DNA of 64,000 nt, taken from NCBI GenBank assembly GCA_002021875.1, contig CP018627.1, forward strand, positions 4,898,001 to 4,962,000, read 5' to 3'. A program made the position numbers and the translations under genes. This DNA comes from Streptomyces hygroscopicus. Lineage in GTDB: Bacteria > Actinomycetota > Actinomycetes > Streptomycetales > Streptomycetaceae. Under the pieces are notes generated by a model. That model searched no databases, was not told the DNA's origin, and saw only the letters and a program-made list of their open reading frames with translations. Shown here in pieces: positions 42,231-50,413 of the stretch; positions within the stretch are counted from its first letter, which is position 1, and each line of letters starts with the position of its first letter.

Positions 42231-43091
42231 ATGAGCTACGAAGACCTTCCCGCCCTGACGATCGACGTCTCGGACGGGGTCGCGACGGTGACAATCGATC
42301 ACCCGCCGCTCAATCTGATGGACGCGGTCCTCCTGCCGTCACTCCGGGCATTCGTCGCGCGTGTGCGGGACGACGCCGACGTCCGCGTCATTGTCTTCGA
42401 GAGCGCTGACCCGGAGTTCTTCGTTGCGCACGGTGACATGGCCTACCTCACCGACCCTGACGCGCTGCCTGCAGCCACTCGCGCTGCGATCGCGGCCGCG
42501 CCGGGCTCGACCGTCCCGGAAGGTCTGAACATCCTCCAGGCGATGAGCGAAGAGGTCCGCTCGCTGCCGCAGGTCACCATCGGCAAGCTGGCGGGCTTCG
42601 CGCGCGGCGCGGGCAACGAGTTCTTCATGTACCTGGACATGCGATTCGCGGCGATCGGCAAGTCGGGGCAGGGGCAGCCGGAGTCCTTGATGGGCATCCT
42701 CCCCGGAGGCGGAGGCACGGTGAACATGACGCGCCTGGCAGGAAGGGCCCGAGCGCTGGAGCTCATCCTCGGCGCCGAACTCGTGGGCGCGGAGCTCGCG
42801 GAACGGTATGGCCTGATCAACCGTGCCCTGCCCGCCGCAGAACTCGATTCCTTCGTCGACACCCTCGCCCGACGGATCGCCGGCCTCCGGCCGGAGGTGA
42901 TCTCCATCACGAAGGCTGCGGTCGACGCGGTCGCGCAGCCGATTCCGCGTGCGGCGTACGCCGTTGAGAACGAGGGCCTGTTCGCGGCGTTCGGCGATGA
43001 GGTCACCGAGCTCGCCCACAAGCTGCTCGCCGCTGGTATCCAGACCCGCGAGGGCGAACGGGACCACGAGCGCATCGCCAACAGCATCTGA
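42231..43091 (+). CDS. Enoyl-CoA hydratase/isomerase (crotonase) family protein
   Basis: A 286-residue crotonase-fold protein. The start is LTIDVSDGVATVTIDHPPLNLMDAVLLPSLRAFV; the oxyanion-hole segment is KLAGFARGAGNEFFMYLDMRFAA, and GQGQPESLMGILPGGGGTVNMTRLAGRARALELILGAE follows. The second helix lacks the usual glutamate pattern for classical hydratases, so the reaction is uncertain. ATG at 42231 has GGAG 7 bases upstream. Probably controlled by the divergent TetR. Codon use is slightly less GC-biased than its neighbours. Confidence 0.82.
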   Translation: MSYEDLPALTIDVSDGVATVTIDHPPLNLMDAVLLPSLRAFVARVRDDADVRVIVFESADPEFFVAHGDMAYLTDPDALPAATRAAIAAAPGSTVPEGLNILQAMSEEVRSLPQVTIGKLAGFARGAGNEFFMYLDMRFAAIGKSGQGQPESLMGILPGGGGTVNMTRLAGRARALELILGAELVGAELAERYGLINRALPAAELDSFVDTLARRIAGLRPEVISITKAAVDAVAQPIPRAAYAVENEGLFAAFGDEVTELAHKLLAAGIQTREGERDHERIANSI

Positions 43092-43179
43092 GTGCCCAAG
43101 CTCTCGCCATCCGTGCGCAGAGGCTCCGTGGGAAGAGTTCCTCAGGCCATTGCCGCCACGCGCGTTGTCGAGTGGTCAG

Positions 43180-43326
43180 GTCGACCCCCTGGTTCGCCGG
43201 GCCTGTCGGGAACACGACCGACTGAAGCGCCGGAAACGGCGGGCAGGGGAGTGGATGGCACAAGTAGCCGCAAGCTTGACAACGCTGTTCGGCCGCGCGG
43301 ACAGGCGCGGTTGGGAAGGTAGGTAG
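43180..43326 (+). pseudogene. Possible C-terminal gene remnant upstream of IS5 fragment
   Basis: In the 300-base gap after the crotonase gene one frame reads VDPLVRRACREHDRLKRRKRRAGEW followed by MAQVAASLTTLFGRADRRGW and a stop at 43326. The basic helical character suggests a protein end, but no start with RBS exists. It may be a leftover from a replaced gene, or chance. Nothing else was seen between 43092 and 43390. Confidence 0.25.
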
Positions 43327-43390
43327 CCGAGCGGGCACAGGTCCCGTTGATCATGGAGTTGCTGACGCTCTGTGATCACCGAGGAGACCC

Positions 43391-43814
43391 GTGCCTGCGC
43401 TTCCGTCATGGCTGACCGAACCGCTCTGGGACCAATTGCCATGACTCCCCGCTGCTCGCCCCGACCCTGGACCGCCTGAACGACCTGGGTCCGTTGCCCG
43501 ACGAGGTCACCGTCCACCTGGACGTCGGCTACGACTCGAACAAGACCCGCACGATGCTCGACGAACGCGGCCTGCACGGCCGCATCGCGCACAAAGGCGA
43601 GAAGGCGCCCATCCAGGCCAGTCAGCGCTGGCACGTCGAACGCACCCATGCATGGCAGAACGCCTTCCACCGGCTCGCCCGCTGCTACGAGCGGCGCGCC
43701 CCCGTCGTCAACGCATTCTTCGACCTCACCGACACGATCATCACCGTGCGCAGCCTGATCCGGCGAGCATGGATGACTCACCGCTGGGACGAACGCCCGA
43801 ACCGCCGACCATGA
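43391..43814 (+). pseudogene. IS5-type transposase with large internal deletion
   Basis: GTG 43391 after GAGGAGA starts VPALPSWLTEPLWDQLP, the usual N-terminus of IS5-like transposases. After 50 bases the sequence jumps to the C-terminal half in another frame: DSPLLAPTLDRLNDLGPLP, VTVHLDVGYDSNKTRTMLDERGL, ending RRAWMTHRWDERPNRRP. The LDVGYDS and the WHVERTHAWQNAFHRLARCYER segment, with its catalytic Glu, remain, but the middle is gone. It is a dead remnant marking the right part of the scar region 41313-43814. Confidence 0.8.
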
Positions 43815-44000
43815 CCGCACCCCTTTCCGCGCCACCTCTAAGCGCTCCGCTGGAAGTGTCGCGATGCGTCGTCGGCCAACTGCGGCGCCGTCGTGGCTGG
43901 TCGCGCCCACGCGGCGGAGCCGCACATCGACACAGCCCCGCGCCCCTTCGGGACGCTGCCCGAACCGTGGCGGACTTCCTCTGACCCGCTTGGACGCCGG

Positions 44001-44699
44001 TCAGTGCGCCGGGCCGCCGTCCGGGGCCGGGCCGTACCGCCGCAGCCAGACCTCGGTCTGGGACAGATGCGAGGTGGCGGCCGCGGCGGCGGCCGCCGGA
44101 TCGCGGGCGGCCACGGCGTTGATCAGGGCCTCATGGCCGAGGTCGCTGGCCAGCCGGATGGTGTCGGCCTCGGGGGCGCCGTAGATGCTGTAGTGACTGC
44201 CCCGGGCGCGCAGCACATCGGCGAGGGCGGCCAGCGCCTCATTGCCGCCGGCCTGGCACAGGGTGGAGTGGAACTCCCGGTCCAGCGCATGCCGTTCCGC
44301 CTCGTCCTCCGAGGCGGCCAGCCGCTTCTGCACCTCGCGCAGCCGGGCGAGAACCCGCTCGTCGGCGCGGGCGGCGGCCAGCGCGGCGGCCTGGGCCTCC
44401 AGGGGGCGGCGTACGTCGAACAGCTCCAGCAGCCCGTCGAGCGGCAGGACGTCCACGGTGGCGGCGAACCCGGCCAGCATCTGCCCGGGGCGCAGCGCCG
44501 ATACGAAGGTGCCGGCGCCGTGGCGGGACTCCAGCATCCCGAGGGCGGCGAGCGAGCGCACGGCCTCGCGCAGCGAGCCACGCGAGACGCCGAGCCGCGC
44601 GCAGAGCTCGGGCTCGGCGGGGAGCTGCCGGCCGGGCGCCAGCTCACCCTTGGCGATCATGGCGCGCAGCCCGTCCGCAGCCTCATCGGTCGCGGCCAT
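44001..44699 (-). CDS. FadR-subfamily GntR transcriptional regulator
   Basis: A 232-residue GntR regulator. The winged helix is ELAPGRQLPAEPELCARLGVSRGSLREAVRSLAALGMLESRHGAGTFV, and the all-helical FCD domain includes ELFDVRRPLEAQAAALAA, DREFHSTLCQAGGNEALAAL and the metal/ligand histidines in LGHEALINAVAARDP. ATG at 44699 is preceded by GGAAGGGG; longer starts would read through a 14-base repeat tract. It is divergent from the aminotransferase and permease genes and probably controls them through the palindrome at 44783. Confidence 0.85.
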   Translation of the reverse strand: MAATDEAADGLRAMIAKGELAPGRQLPAEPELCARLGVSRGSLREAVRSLAALGMLESRHGAGTFVSALRPGQMLAGFAATVDVLPLDGLLELFDVRRPLEAQAAALAAARADERVLARLREVQKRLAASEDEAERHALDREFHSTLCQAGGNEALAALADVLRARGSHYSIYGAPEADTIRLASDLGHEALINAVAARDPAAAAAAATSHLSQTEVWLRRYGPAPDGGPAH

Positions 44700-44729
44700 C
44701 CGGCCACCCCTTCCTGCCCACCCGTTTCC

Positions 44730-44768
44730 GGCCACCCATTGATGGCCACCCATTGATGGCCACCCATT
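44730..44768. repeat. 14-bp tandem repeats upstream of the FadR-type gene
   Basis: GGCCACCCATTGAT at 44730-44743 and 44744-44757, then the partial copy GGCCACCCATT at 44758-44768, in the 5' leader of the regulator gene. Confidence 0.8.
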
Positions 44769-44782
44769 CTGACCATCCGGCC

Positions 44783-44799
44783 GAGTCATTAGATGACTC
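44783..44799. promoter_or_regulatory. Candidate operator of the FadR-type regulator
   Basis: GAGTCAT-TAG-ATGACTC is a perfect 7-base inverted repeat in the divergent promoter region between the regulator (start 44699) and the aminotransferase (start 44953). No other palindrome of this quality is present there. Confidence 0.55.
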
Positions 44800-44952
44800 C
44801 ACGCTACCGGTCGACTTCGTTACGCCCATTTTACGTCAAGGGCCTGGTCAGACTCGCGCGATCCCTCTACGGTTCCCGGAAGCTCGACGAAGTCATCGGA
44901 CAACTTGTCGGACCACTCGCTCACCTCCCCTCAGTCAACCAGGAAGGGACCC

Positions 44953-46101
44953 ATGGCCGCCGCCCCGTCGCACTGGACGCTCGATCCCTCGGTCGTCCAT
45001 CTCAACCACGGCTCGTTCGGCGCCGTGCCGCGCACCGTTCAGGACGCCCAGCGGGCATTGCGCGAGGAGATGGAGACCAACCCGGACGCGTGGTTCCGCG
45101 AGCTGCCCGAGCGGGTGGGCCGGGCGCGGGCCGCCGTGGCGCGGTTTCTGCGGGTCCCGGCGGATCACACCGCCCTGGTGGCCAACGCCAGCGCCGGGGT
45201 GAGCACCGTACTGGGCTGTCTGACCCTGCCGCCCGGCGCCGAGGTGCTGCTGACCGATCACACCTACGGCGCGGTGGCGATGGGCACGGCACGGGCCGCC
45301 GAACGGGCCGGGGCCCGGGTGCGGACGCTGCACATCCCGCTGGAGGCGACCGCCGAGGAGATCGCGGCCGTCGTCGAGGGGGCGCTGAGCGAGGCCACCG
45401 CGCTGGTGGTCGTCGACCAGATCACCTCGGCCACCGCCCGGCTCTTCCCCGTGGCGGAGATCGCCCGGCTCGCCCACGCCGTCGGGGCGAAGGTCCTGGT
45501 CGACGGCGCGCACGCGCCCGGCATGCTGGCCGATCCGGTCGGCCTGGCCGGGGCGGCCGACTTCTGGGTCGGCAATCTGCACAAGTGGTGCTGTGCGCCG
45601 CGCGGTACGGCGGCGCTGGTCGCGCGCGGCCCCGACGCCCAGGATCTGTGGCCGCTCACCGACTCCTGGGGCACCCCGGACCCGTTCCCGCAGCGCTTCG
45701 ACGTCCAGGGCACCTTGGACCTCACCGCCTGGCTCGCGGCGCCGCGCTCGCTGGAGTTCATCGAGGAGACGTACGGCTGGGACGCCGCCCGCGAGCGGAT
45801 GTCCAAGCTGGCCGAGGTGGCCCAGGGGCTGCTGGCCGACGCCCTGGGCGCGGACCTGACCGCCGTCGGGGGCAGCGAGGCCCCGGCGATGCGGCTGGTC
45901 CCGCTGCCCGCCGGTCTCGCCGCCGACCACGAAGCCTCCCATGTGCTGCAGCGCGCGATCGCGGCCGACACCGGCTGCGAGACCGCGATCACCTCGTGGG
46001 ACGGGCGGGGCTTCCTGCGGCTCTCGGCCCATCTCTACAACACCGTCTCCGACTACGAGCGACTGGCCGAGCACCTCCCCGGAGTGCTGCTCAGGGCGTA
46101 G
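44953..46101 (+). CDS. Class V aminotransferase (isopenicillin N epimerase-like)
   Basis: A 382-residue PLP enzyme of fold type I. The N-terminal VVHLNHGSFGAVPRTVQDAQRAL is typical of the isopenicillin-N-epimerase-like group. VLVDGAHAPG supplies the PLP-binding Asp, and DFWVGNLHKWCCAPRGTAAL holds the Schiff-base lysine near residue 215. ATG at 44953 follows GGAAGGG. The reaction is not determined; with an amino-acid permease downstream and a FadR-type regulator upstream it probably belongs to catabolism of an amino acid or amino-sulphonate. Confidence 0.84.
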   Translation: MAAAPSHWTLDPSVVHLNHGSFGAVPRTVQDAQRALREEMETNPDAWFRELPERVGRARAAVARFLRVPADHTALVANASAGVSTVLGCLTLPPGAEVLLTDHTYGAVAMGTARAAERAGARVRTLHIPLEATAEEIAAVVEGALSEATALVVVDQITSATARLFPVAEIARLAHAVGAKVLVDGAHAPGMLADPVGLAGAADFWVGNLHKWCCAPRGTAALVARGPDAQDLWPLTDSWGTPDPFPQRFDVQGTLDLTAWLAAPRSLEFIEETYGWDAARERMSKLAEVAQGLLADALGADLTAVGGSEAPAMRLVPLPAGLAADHEASHVLQRAIAADTGCETAITSWDGRGFLRLSAHLYNTVSDYERLAEHLPGVLLRA

Positions 46102-46163
46102 TCGTCCCGCTCACGGCGCAGCCGTCCCGCTCACGGCGTAACCGTCCTGCTCAGAGCGTCGTC
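46084..46163. repeat. Four 20-bp tandem units across the end of the aminotransferase gene
   Basis: Units at 46084, 46104, 46124 and 46144 share GTCCCGCTCACGGCGnAnCC; the first forms the 3' end of the gene including its stop, the others follow outside it. This looks like local tandem duplication. Confidence 0.75.
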
Positions 46164-46207
46164 GTCCGCCGTGTCGCGCCGGGCCCAGCGAAGGAGTGAC
46201 CACCGCC

Positions 46208-47722
46208 ATGCGCAACAAATCCATCGAAGCCACCATCGAGGACGCCGCGAGCCCCGAGACGCGGCTGGCCCGCGCCCTGGGCCCGCTCCAGCTCACCCTC
46301 ATGGGCATCGGCGTCACCATCGGCGCGGGCATCTTCGTGCTGACCGGCACCGCGGCCGCGAACTACGCCGGGCCGAGCATCGCGATCTCCTACAGCATCG
46401 GCGCGGTGGCCACGGCCCTGGTCGCGCTCTGCTACATGGAGTTCGCCAGTACCGTCCCGGTGGCGGGCAGCGCCTACACCTTCGCCTATGTCTCGCTCGG
46501 GGAGCTGGTGGCCTGGCTCATCGGCTGGGACCTCATCCTCGACATGACGATGGGCGCGGGCGCGGTGGCCAGTGGCTGGTCGCAGTACGTCACCGACTTC
46601 CTGGCGACCTTCGATATCCGCCTCCCGGCCTCCGTCTCCGGCCCGGACGCCGCCGTCAACATCCCGGCGGTGCTGGTCATCCTGGTGCTCACCGCCGTCC
46701 TGGCCTCCGGGGTGCGCACCACCTCCCGGATCAACACGGCGATGACGATGGTGAAGCTCGTGGCCATCGTCATCTTCCTCGCGATCGGGGTGACGCATAT
46801 CGACGCGGCCAACTGGTCGCCGTTCATCCCGGCGTCCCAACCGGTCGGCGGCAACGGCGACATGTGGGAGCAGCCGCTGCTGGGGTGGGCCGGTCTTGGC
46901 GCGGACGCCACGTTCGGCATGGCCGGGATCCTGACCGGTGGCGCGATCATCTTCGGCGCGTACTCCGGCTTCGACATCATGGCCAGCAACGCCGAGGAGG
47001 CCAAGCGCCCGCAGCGCACCCTGCCCATCGCGCTGCTGTCCACCGTCGCCGTCTGCGCCGTGCTCTACGTCGCCGTCGCCCTGACCGTGACCGGGATGCA
47101 GCACTACTCCAAGCTGGACAACGCCGCCCCCATCACCGGCGCCCTCAAGGCGGCGGGCGCGGACTGGGCGGTGCGGATCGTGGGCATCGGCGCGATCTGC
47201 GGGCTGACCACGGTCGTGATGATCATGCTGCTGGGGCAGAGCCGGGTCTTCCTCGCGATGAGCCGCGACCGGCTGCTGCCCGAGTGGTTCTCCCACGTCC
47301 ACCCGGTCACCCGCAGCCCGCGCCGGATCACCTGGACCCTCGGGCTGCTGGTCGCGTTCATGACGGCGGTGCTGCCCATCGGGGACCTCGCCGAGCTGGG
47401 CAACATCGGCATGCTGACCTCCTTCATCGTCGTCTGCGTCGGCGTGGTCTACCTGCGCCGCTCCCGCCCCGACCTGCGGCGCGGCTTCCGCACCCCATGG
47501 GTGCCGGTCGTGCCCGCCGTCGCGGTGCTGCTGTGTCTGCTGCTGGTGGGCAGTCTGCCGCTGATCACCTGGGCCCGGTTCCTGGGCTGGATGGCGGCCG
47601 GACTGCTGATCTACCTGTGCTGGGGCCGCCGGAACAGCAAGGTGGCCACGGGCGAACTCGCCACCGGAGCCACACCGGGGACGGCGGAGGACCACGCGAT
47701 GGCCGAGGGCCGAAAGGACTAG
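46208..47722 (+). CDS. APC-family amino acid permease
   Basis: A 504-residue permease of the amino acid-polyamine-organocation superfamily, cationic amino acid transporter type. About 12-13 hydrophobic helices begin with LTLMGIGVTIGAGIFVLTGTAAANYAGPSIAISY, including the unwound GxGIF helix. FGAYSGFDIMASNAEEAKRPQRTLPIAL is the conserved helix 6 region with the NPxR-like loop; GQSRVFLAMSRDRLLP follows. ATG at 46208 has AAGGAG 11 bases upstream; GTG 46196 is possible. It probably imports the substrate of the preceding aminotransferase, and its end overlaps the convergent membrane-protein gene by four bases. Confidence 0.86.
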   Translation: MRNKSIEATIEDAASPETRLARALGPLQLTLMGIGVTIGAGIFVLTGTAAANYAGPSIAISYSIGAVATALVALCYMEFASTVPVAGSAYTFAYVSLGELVAWLIGWDLILDMTMGAGAVASGWSQYVTDFLATFDIRLPASVSGPDAAVNIPAVLVILVLTAVLASGVRTTSRINTAMTMVKLVAIVIFLAIGVTHIDAANWSPFIPASQPVGGNGDMWEQPLLGWAGLGADATFGMAGILTGGAIIFGAYSGFDIMASNAEEAKRPQRTLPIALLSTVAVCAVLYVAVALTVTGMQHYSKLDNAAPITGALKAAGADWAVRIVGIGAICGLTTVVMIMLLGQSRVFLAMSRDRLLPEWFSHVHPVTRSPRRITWTLGLLVAFMTAVLPIGDLAELGNIGMLTSFIVVCVGVVYLRRSRPDLRRGFRTPWVPVVPAVAVLLCLLLVGSLPLITWARFLGWMAAGLLIYLCWGRRNSKVATGELATGATPGTAEDHAMAEGRKD

Positions 47723-48303
47723 CCGCCGCGGACGCTCAGGGCGATGACGGAGACGAGGAACCAGAAGGCACCGAAGGCCGAGTATCCGGCGACGGTGGAC
47801 AGGCCGCTCGTCGCCGAGGCGGACGTGGCGGCGACGGTGGCACCGGCGAGGACGGACTGCCCGCCGCTGATGACCATGGGCCACTGGGCGCCGACGGTGC
47901 GCCGGCGTCGGATCGCCACGACGAGCTGGATCGCTCCGGAAAGGAGGGCCCAGATGCCGAACACGAGAAGGGCCGTCCCGATGGTGGAGAAGACGGCGAT
48001 GATCATTCCGATGGTGGTGGCGAGGCCGAGAGCCACGTTGATCGTACTGACGCGGTTCGTGGAGCCGGTGGCGGCCATCCGCCGCTCCAGGAGCGTGGCG
48101 ATGACGTCCCACAGGGGGTAGCTGATGAGCAGCACGGCCGCGATCACTGTGGGCCTGTCCCTCGACACGAGCGAGGCGGAGGTCGTGAGGACGAGTGCCA
48201 CCCAGATCAGGGAGAAGGCGACTCGGATCAGGTAGAGCGATCGGAGCCCGGAGGGCGCCGTCGTGGTCGTGGTCGTGGTCGGAGTTACGGTGGTCTGAGT
48301 CAT
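47719..48303 (-). CDS. Small membrane protein, DUF308-like
   Basis: A 194-residue integral membrane protein. A Thr-rich start (VTPTTTTTTTAP) is followed by five or six hydrophobic segments: LYLIRVAFSLIWVALVLTTSA, VIAAVLLISYPLWDVIATLL, VALGLATTIGMIIAVFSTIG, ALLVFGIWALLSGAIQLVVAI and AFGAFWFLVSVIALSV. The spacing resembles DUF308/HdeD-type proteins, but the match is by eye. It is divergent from the histidine kinase gene, with a 27-bp repeat array between them, so it may be the main target of that two-component system. Confidence 0.7.
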   Translation of the reverse strand: MTQTTVTPTTTTTTTAPSGLRSLYLIRVAFSLIWVALVLTTSASLVSRDRPTVIAAVLLISYPLWDVIATLLERRMAATGSTNRVSTINVALGLATTIGMIIAVFSTIGTALLVFGIWALLSGAIQLVVAIRRRRTVGAQWPMVISGGQSVLAGATVAATSASATSGLSTVAGYSAFGAFWFLVSVIALSVRGG

Positions 48304-48383
48304 CGGGTGTCCCGTTGTGATCGTGATGGTGTGAGACGGTCGCCTCGATGAGGAGTCTCAGCGGTCTCGGGACGGGCCACGTA

Positions 48384-48491
48384 CTTCAATCGAAGTAGTT
48401 CTGCCATCCGCTTCGATCGAATGAGTTCTGCCGTCTCCACCGGCCGAATCAGGTGCGCCGTCTACTTCGTTCGAAGTACACGGCCTGGGCA
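48384..48491. repeat. 27-bp tandem repeat array carrying palindromes
   Basis: Four units of exactly 27 bases start at 48384, 48411, 48438 and 48465. Three contain inverted repeats: TACTTC-AATC-GAAGTA (48382-48397), TTCGATCGAA (48412-48421) and TACTTC-GTTC-GAAGTA (48463-48478). Units 1 and 2 also share AGTTCTGCC. The array lies between the divergent membrane-protein and kinase genes and is a strong candidate for multiple response-regulator sites. Confidence 0.75.
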
Positions 48492-48512
48492 TGCGTGAAC
48501 GAGAATCAGGTC

Positions 48513-49712
48513 ATGGTCAAGGCGCAGAACAGTGAAGACGGGCCCGCGGCACCCCTGTGGGTCCGCCGCCCCGAGGCGCTGCACCGAGCCGCCTATGCAG
48601 TGGCCGCGCTGGTGTTCACCGGTCAGATCGTGGCAGTGATACTGAGAGGCTCGGATGGGCCGACGGCCCTCTCGGTCCTCCTCGCCGGTGGCGGCGTCGC
48701 CCTCTCATGGTGGCAGCCATGGGCAGGACTGGTCGTGACGAGCGCGGCGTCCTTCGCCGTCACAGCGGTGGGCCACGACCCCCTGTCGGTGTGGATGATG
48801 GCAGTGCTCGTGCTGTTCTCGGTCACTCTCAGGGGAAAGCAGCCGCTGGCCGGAACCGGCATCGTGGCGGCGTTCTTCCTGGGCGCCTTCATGACGTTGG
48901 GAGGATTTCGTGGCGGCGCGATCGTAGGAGCAGCCGCCCTCTTCTCGGCCATAGCGGGAGGTGCGACAGGGGCCGCGCTCCGCATCCATCGAGACCACTG
49001 GTGGATCTTGGAGGAGCGGGCCGAAAGCGCCATCGCCACCCGCGAGATCGAAGCCACTCGGCGAGTGACCGAAGAACGACTCCGCATCGCACGAGACCTC
49101 CACGACGTCATCGGCCACCAAGTGGCGATGCTGAGCCTGCATCTCGGTGCCGCGGAAATCGGGCTGCCCGAGGACGCCGAATCGTCCCGGCAGGCCCTCG
49201 TCTCGGCCAGGTCCAGCGCGCGCACCGTCGTCGTCGAGACGCAACGGATCCTCGCGCTCCTCCGCGTCGGAGACGACACTTCCGACGGCGAGGCGCTCCG
49301 GCCGACTCCGTCGCTGAGCGGCCTGGAAGGACTGATCGCCTCGTTCGAGAGCATCGGCCTCGACGTCCAACCCTCCATCGACATCCCCGCCGGTTTCGTG
49401 GAGCCCAGCGTCGGCGTGACGGTCTACCGGGTCGTTCAAGAAGCACTCACGAATGCCTACCGGCATGGGGAGGGGGCGGCAACGGTGGATGTGCGCGAGC
49501 GCGAGGGCAGGATCTGCGTCACCGTGGAGAACCGTGTCGGTCATTCACTCCGCGGCTCCGGCCCGGGCTCCGGCAGCGGCTCCGGCAGCGGACTCGGACT
49601 CATCGGGATGCGCGAGCGCGTCGAGTCCTCCAGCGGGCGGCTGACGATCGACAGTGACGACGGACGGTTCCGGGTCCGTGCGGAGTTCAGCCCCCTTGGA
49701 GCCGTCATCTGA
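48513..49712 (+). CDS. NarL-type sensor histidine kinase
   Basis: A 399-residue kinase with four or five membrane helices in the first 150 residues (AAYAVAALVFTGQIVAVIL; GLVVTSAASFAVTAVG; GIVAAFFLGAFMTLGGF). The HisKA_3 dimerisation box is ERLRIARDLHDVIGHQVAMLSLH, with the phospho-His in LHDVIGH. HATPase motifs are VYRVVQEALTNAYRHGEGA and GSGLGLIGMRERVES, and a GSGPGSGSGSGSGLG stretch lengthens the ATP lid loop. ATG at 48513 is chosen by fit to the first helix; the RBS is weak. The stop shares one base with the response regulator start. Confidence 0.86.
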   Translation: MVKAQNSEDGPAAPLWVRRPEALHRAAYAVAALVFTGQIVAVILRGSDGPTALSVLLAGGGVALSWWQPWAGLVVTSAASFAVTAVGHDPLSVWMMAVLVLFSVTLRGKQPLAGTGIVAAFFLGAFMTLGGFRGGAIVGAAALFSAIAGGATGAALRIHRDHWWILEERAESAIATREIEATRRVTEERLRIARDLHDVIGHQVAMLSLHLGAAEIGLPEDAESSRQALVSARSSARTVVVETQRILALLRVGDDTSDGEALRPTPSLSGLEGLIASFESIGLDVQPSIDIPAGFVEPSVGVTVYRVVQEALTNAYRHGEGAATVDVREREGRICVTVENRVGHSLRGSGPGSGSGSGSGLGLIGMRERVESSSGRLTIDSDDGRFRVRAEFSPLGAVI

Positions 49713-50371
49713 TGACGAGGATTCTGATCGTCGACGACCAGGACGACATGAGGGCCGGGATCCGGGCGATGCTTCTGCTCGACCCGAGTCTGGTTGTCGC
49801 GGGTGATCTCTCCGATGGACTCCAGGTCGTCCCCTTCCTCCGGGACCACCCCGTCGACCTGGTCTTGATGGACATCCGGATGCCCGGCATCGACGGTGTC
49901 GAAGCCACCCGCCGGATCCGCAAAGAGCACCCGCCCGAAGAGCTGCGGGTGATCGTGCTGACCACCTTCGACCAGGACGACATCGTTCTCGCCGCCCTTC
50001 GCGCGGGCGCCAACGGCTTCCTGAGCAAGACCGTGAGCCCTGCTGAACTCGTCGCCGGAATCAGTGAGGTCGTCCGCGGTGGCGGTGCGCTGTCGGCCGC
50101 CGCGACGGCCGCGCTCATCGGTCATATGACCGACAGTCCGCCCCCGGTGATCGACCAGGAACTGCTGCGACGCTTCGACGCTCTGACACCCAGGGAGCGG
50201 GACGTGGTCGTTCTCGTCGCAAGCGGTCTCGGCAACGAGGAGATCGCGGCCCAGATGTCCGTGTCGCCGTTCACCGTGAAGACGCATGCGGTGCGGGCCA
50301 TGACGAAGGTCGGCGCACGTGATCGAGCGCAACTCGTCTCGTTCACCTTCCGGGCCGGTCTCTGTCCCTGA
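49712..50371 (+). CDS. LuxR/NarL-type response regulator
   Basis: A 219-residue response regulator. Receiver: ILIVDDQDDMRAGIRAML with the acidic pocket, phosphorylation site LVLMDIRMPG near residue 54, and the Lys in LSKTVSPAELVAGI. The LuxR-type HTH is LTPRERDVVVLVASGLGNEEIAAQMSVSPFTVKTHAVRAMTKVGARDRAQLV. It starts within the stop codon of the kinase gene. A likely binding region is the repeat array upstream of the kinase. Confidence 0.9.
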   Translation: MTRILIVDDQDDMRAGIRAMLLLDPSLVVAGDLSDGLQVVPFLRDHPVDLVLMDIRMPGIDGVEATRRIRKEHPPEELRVIVLTTFDQDDIVLAALRAGANGFLSKTVSPAELVAGISEVVRGGGALSAAATAALIGHMTDSPPPVIDQELLRRFDALTPRERDVVVLVASGLGNEEIAAQMSVSPFTVKTHAVRAMTKVGARDRAQLVSFTFRAGLCP

Positions 50372-50413
50372 GCCCACCGAGCAGAACCCACCGTACGGTC
50401 GGGCCGAATAGCC

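Noticed and set aside
43092..43322. 76-codon plus-strand frame after the crotonase gene
   Set aside because: Pro/Gly/Arg-rich with no RBS or similarity; likely chance.
46151..48112. 653-codon minus-strand frame opposite the permease
   Set aside because: Long runs of His, Asp, Gly and Arg with no fold; the opposite strand encodes an evident APC permease.
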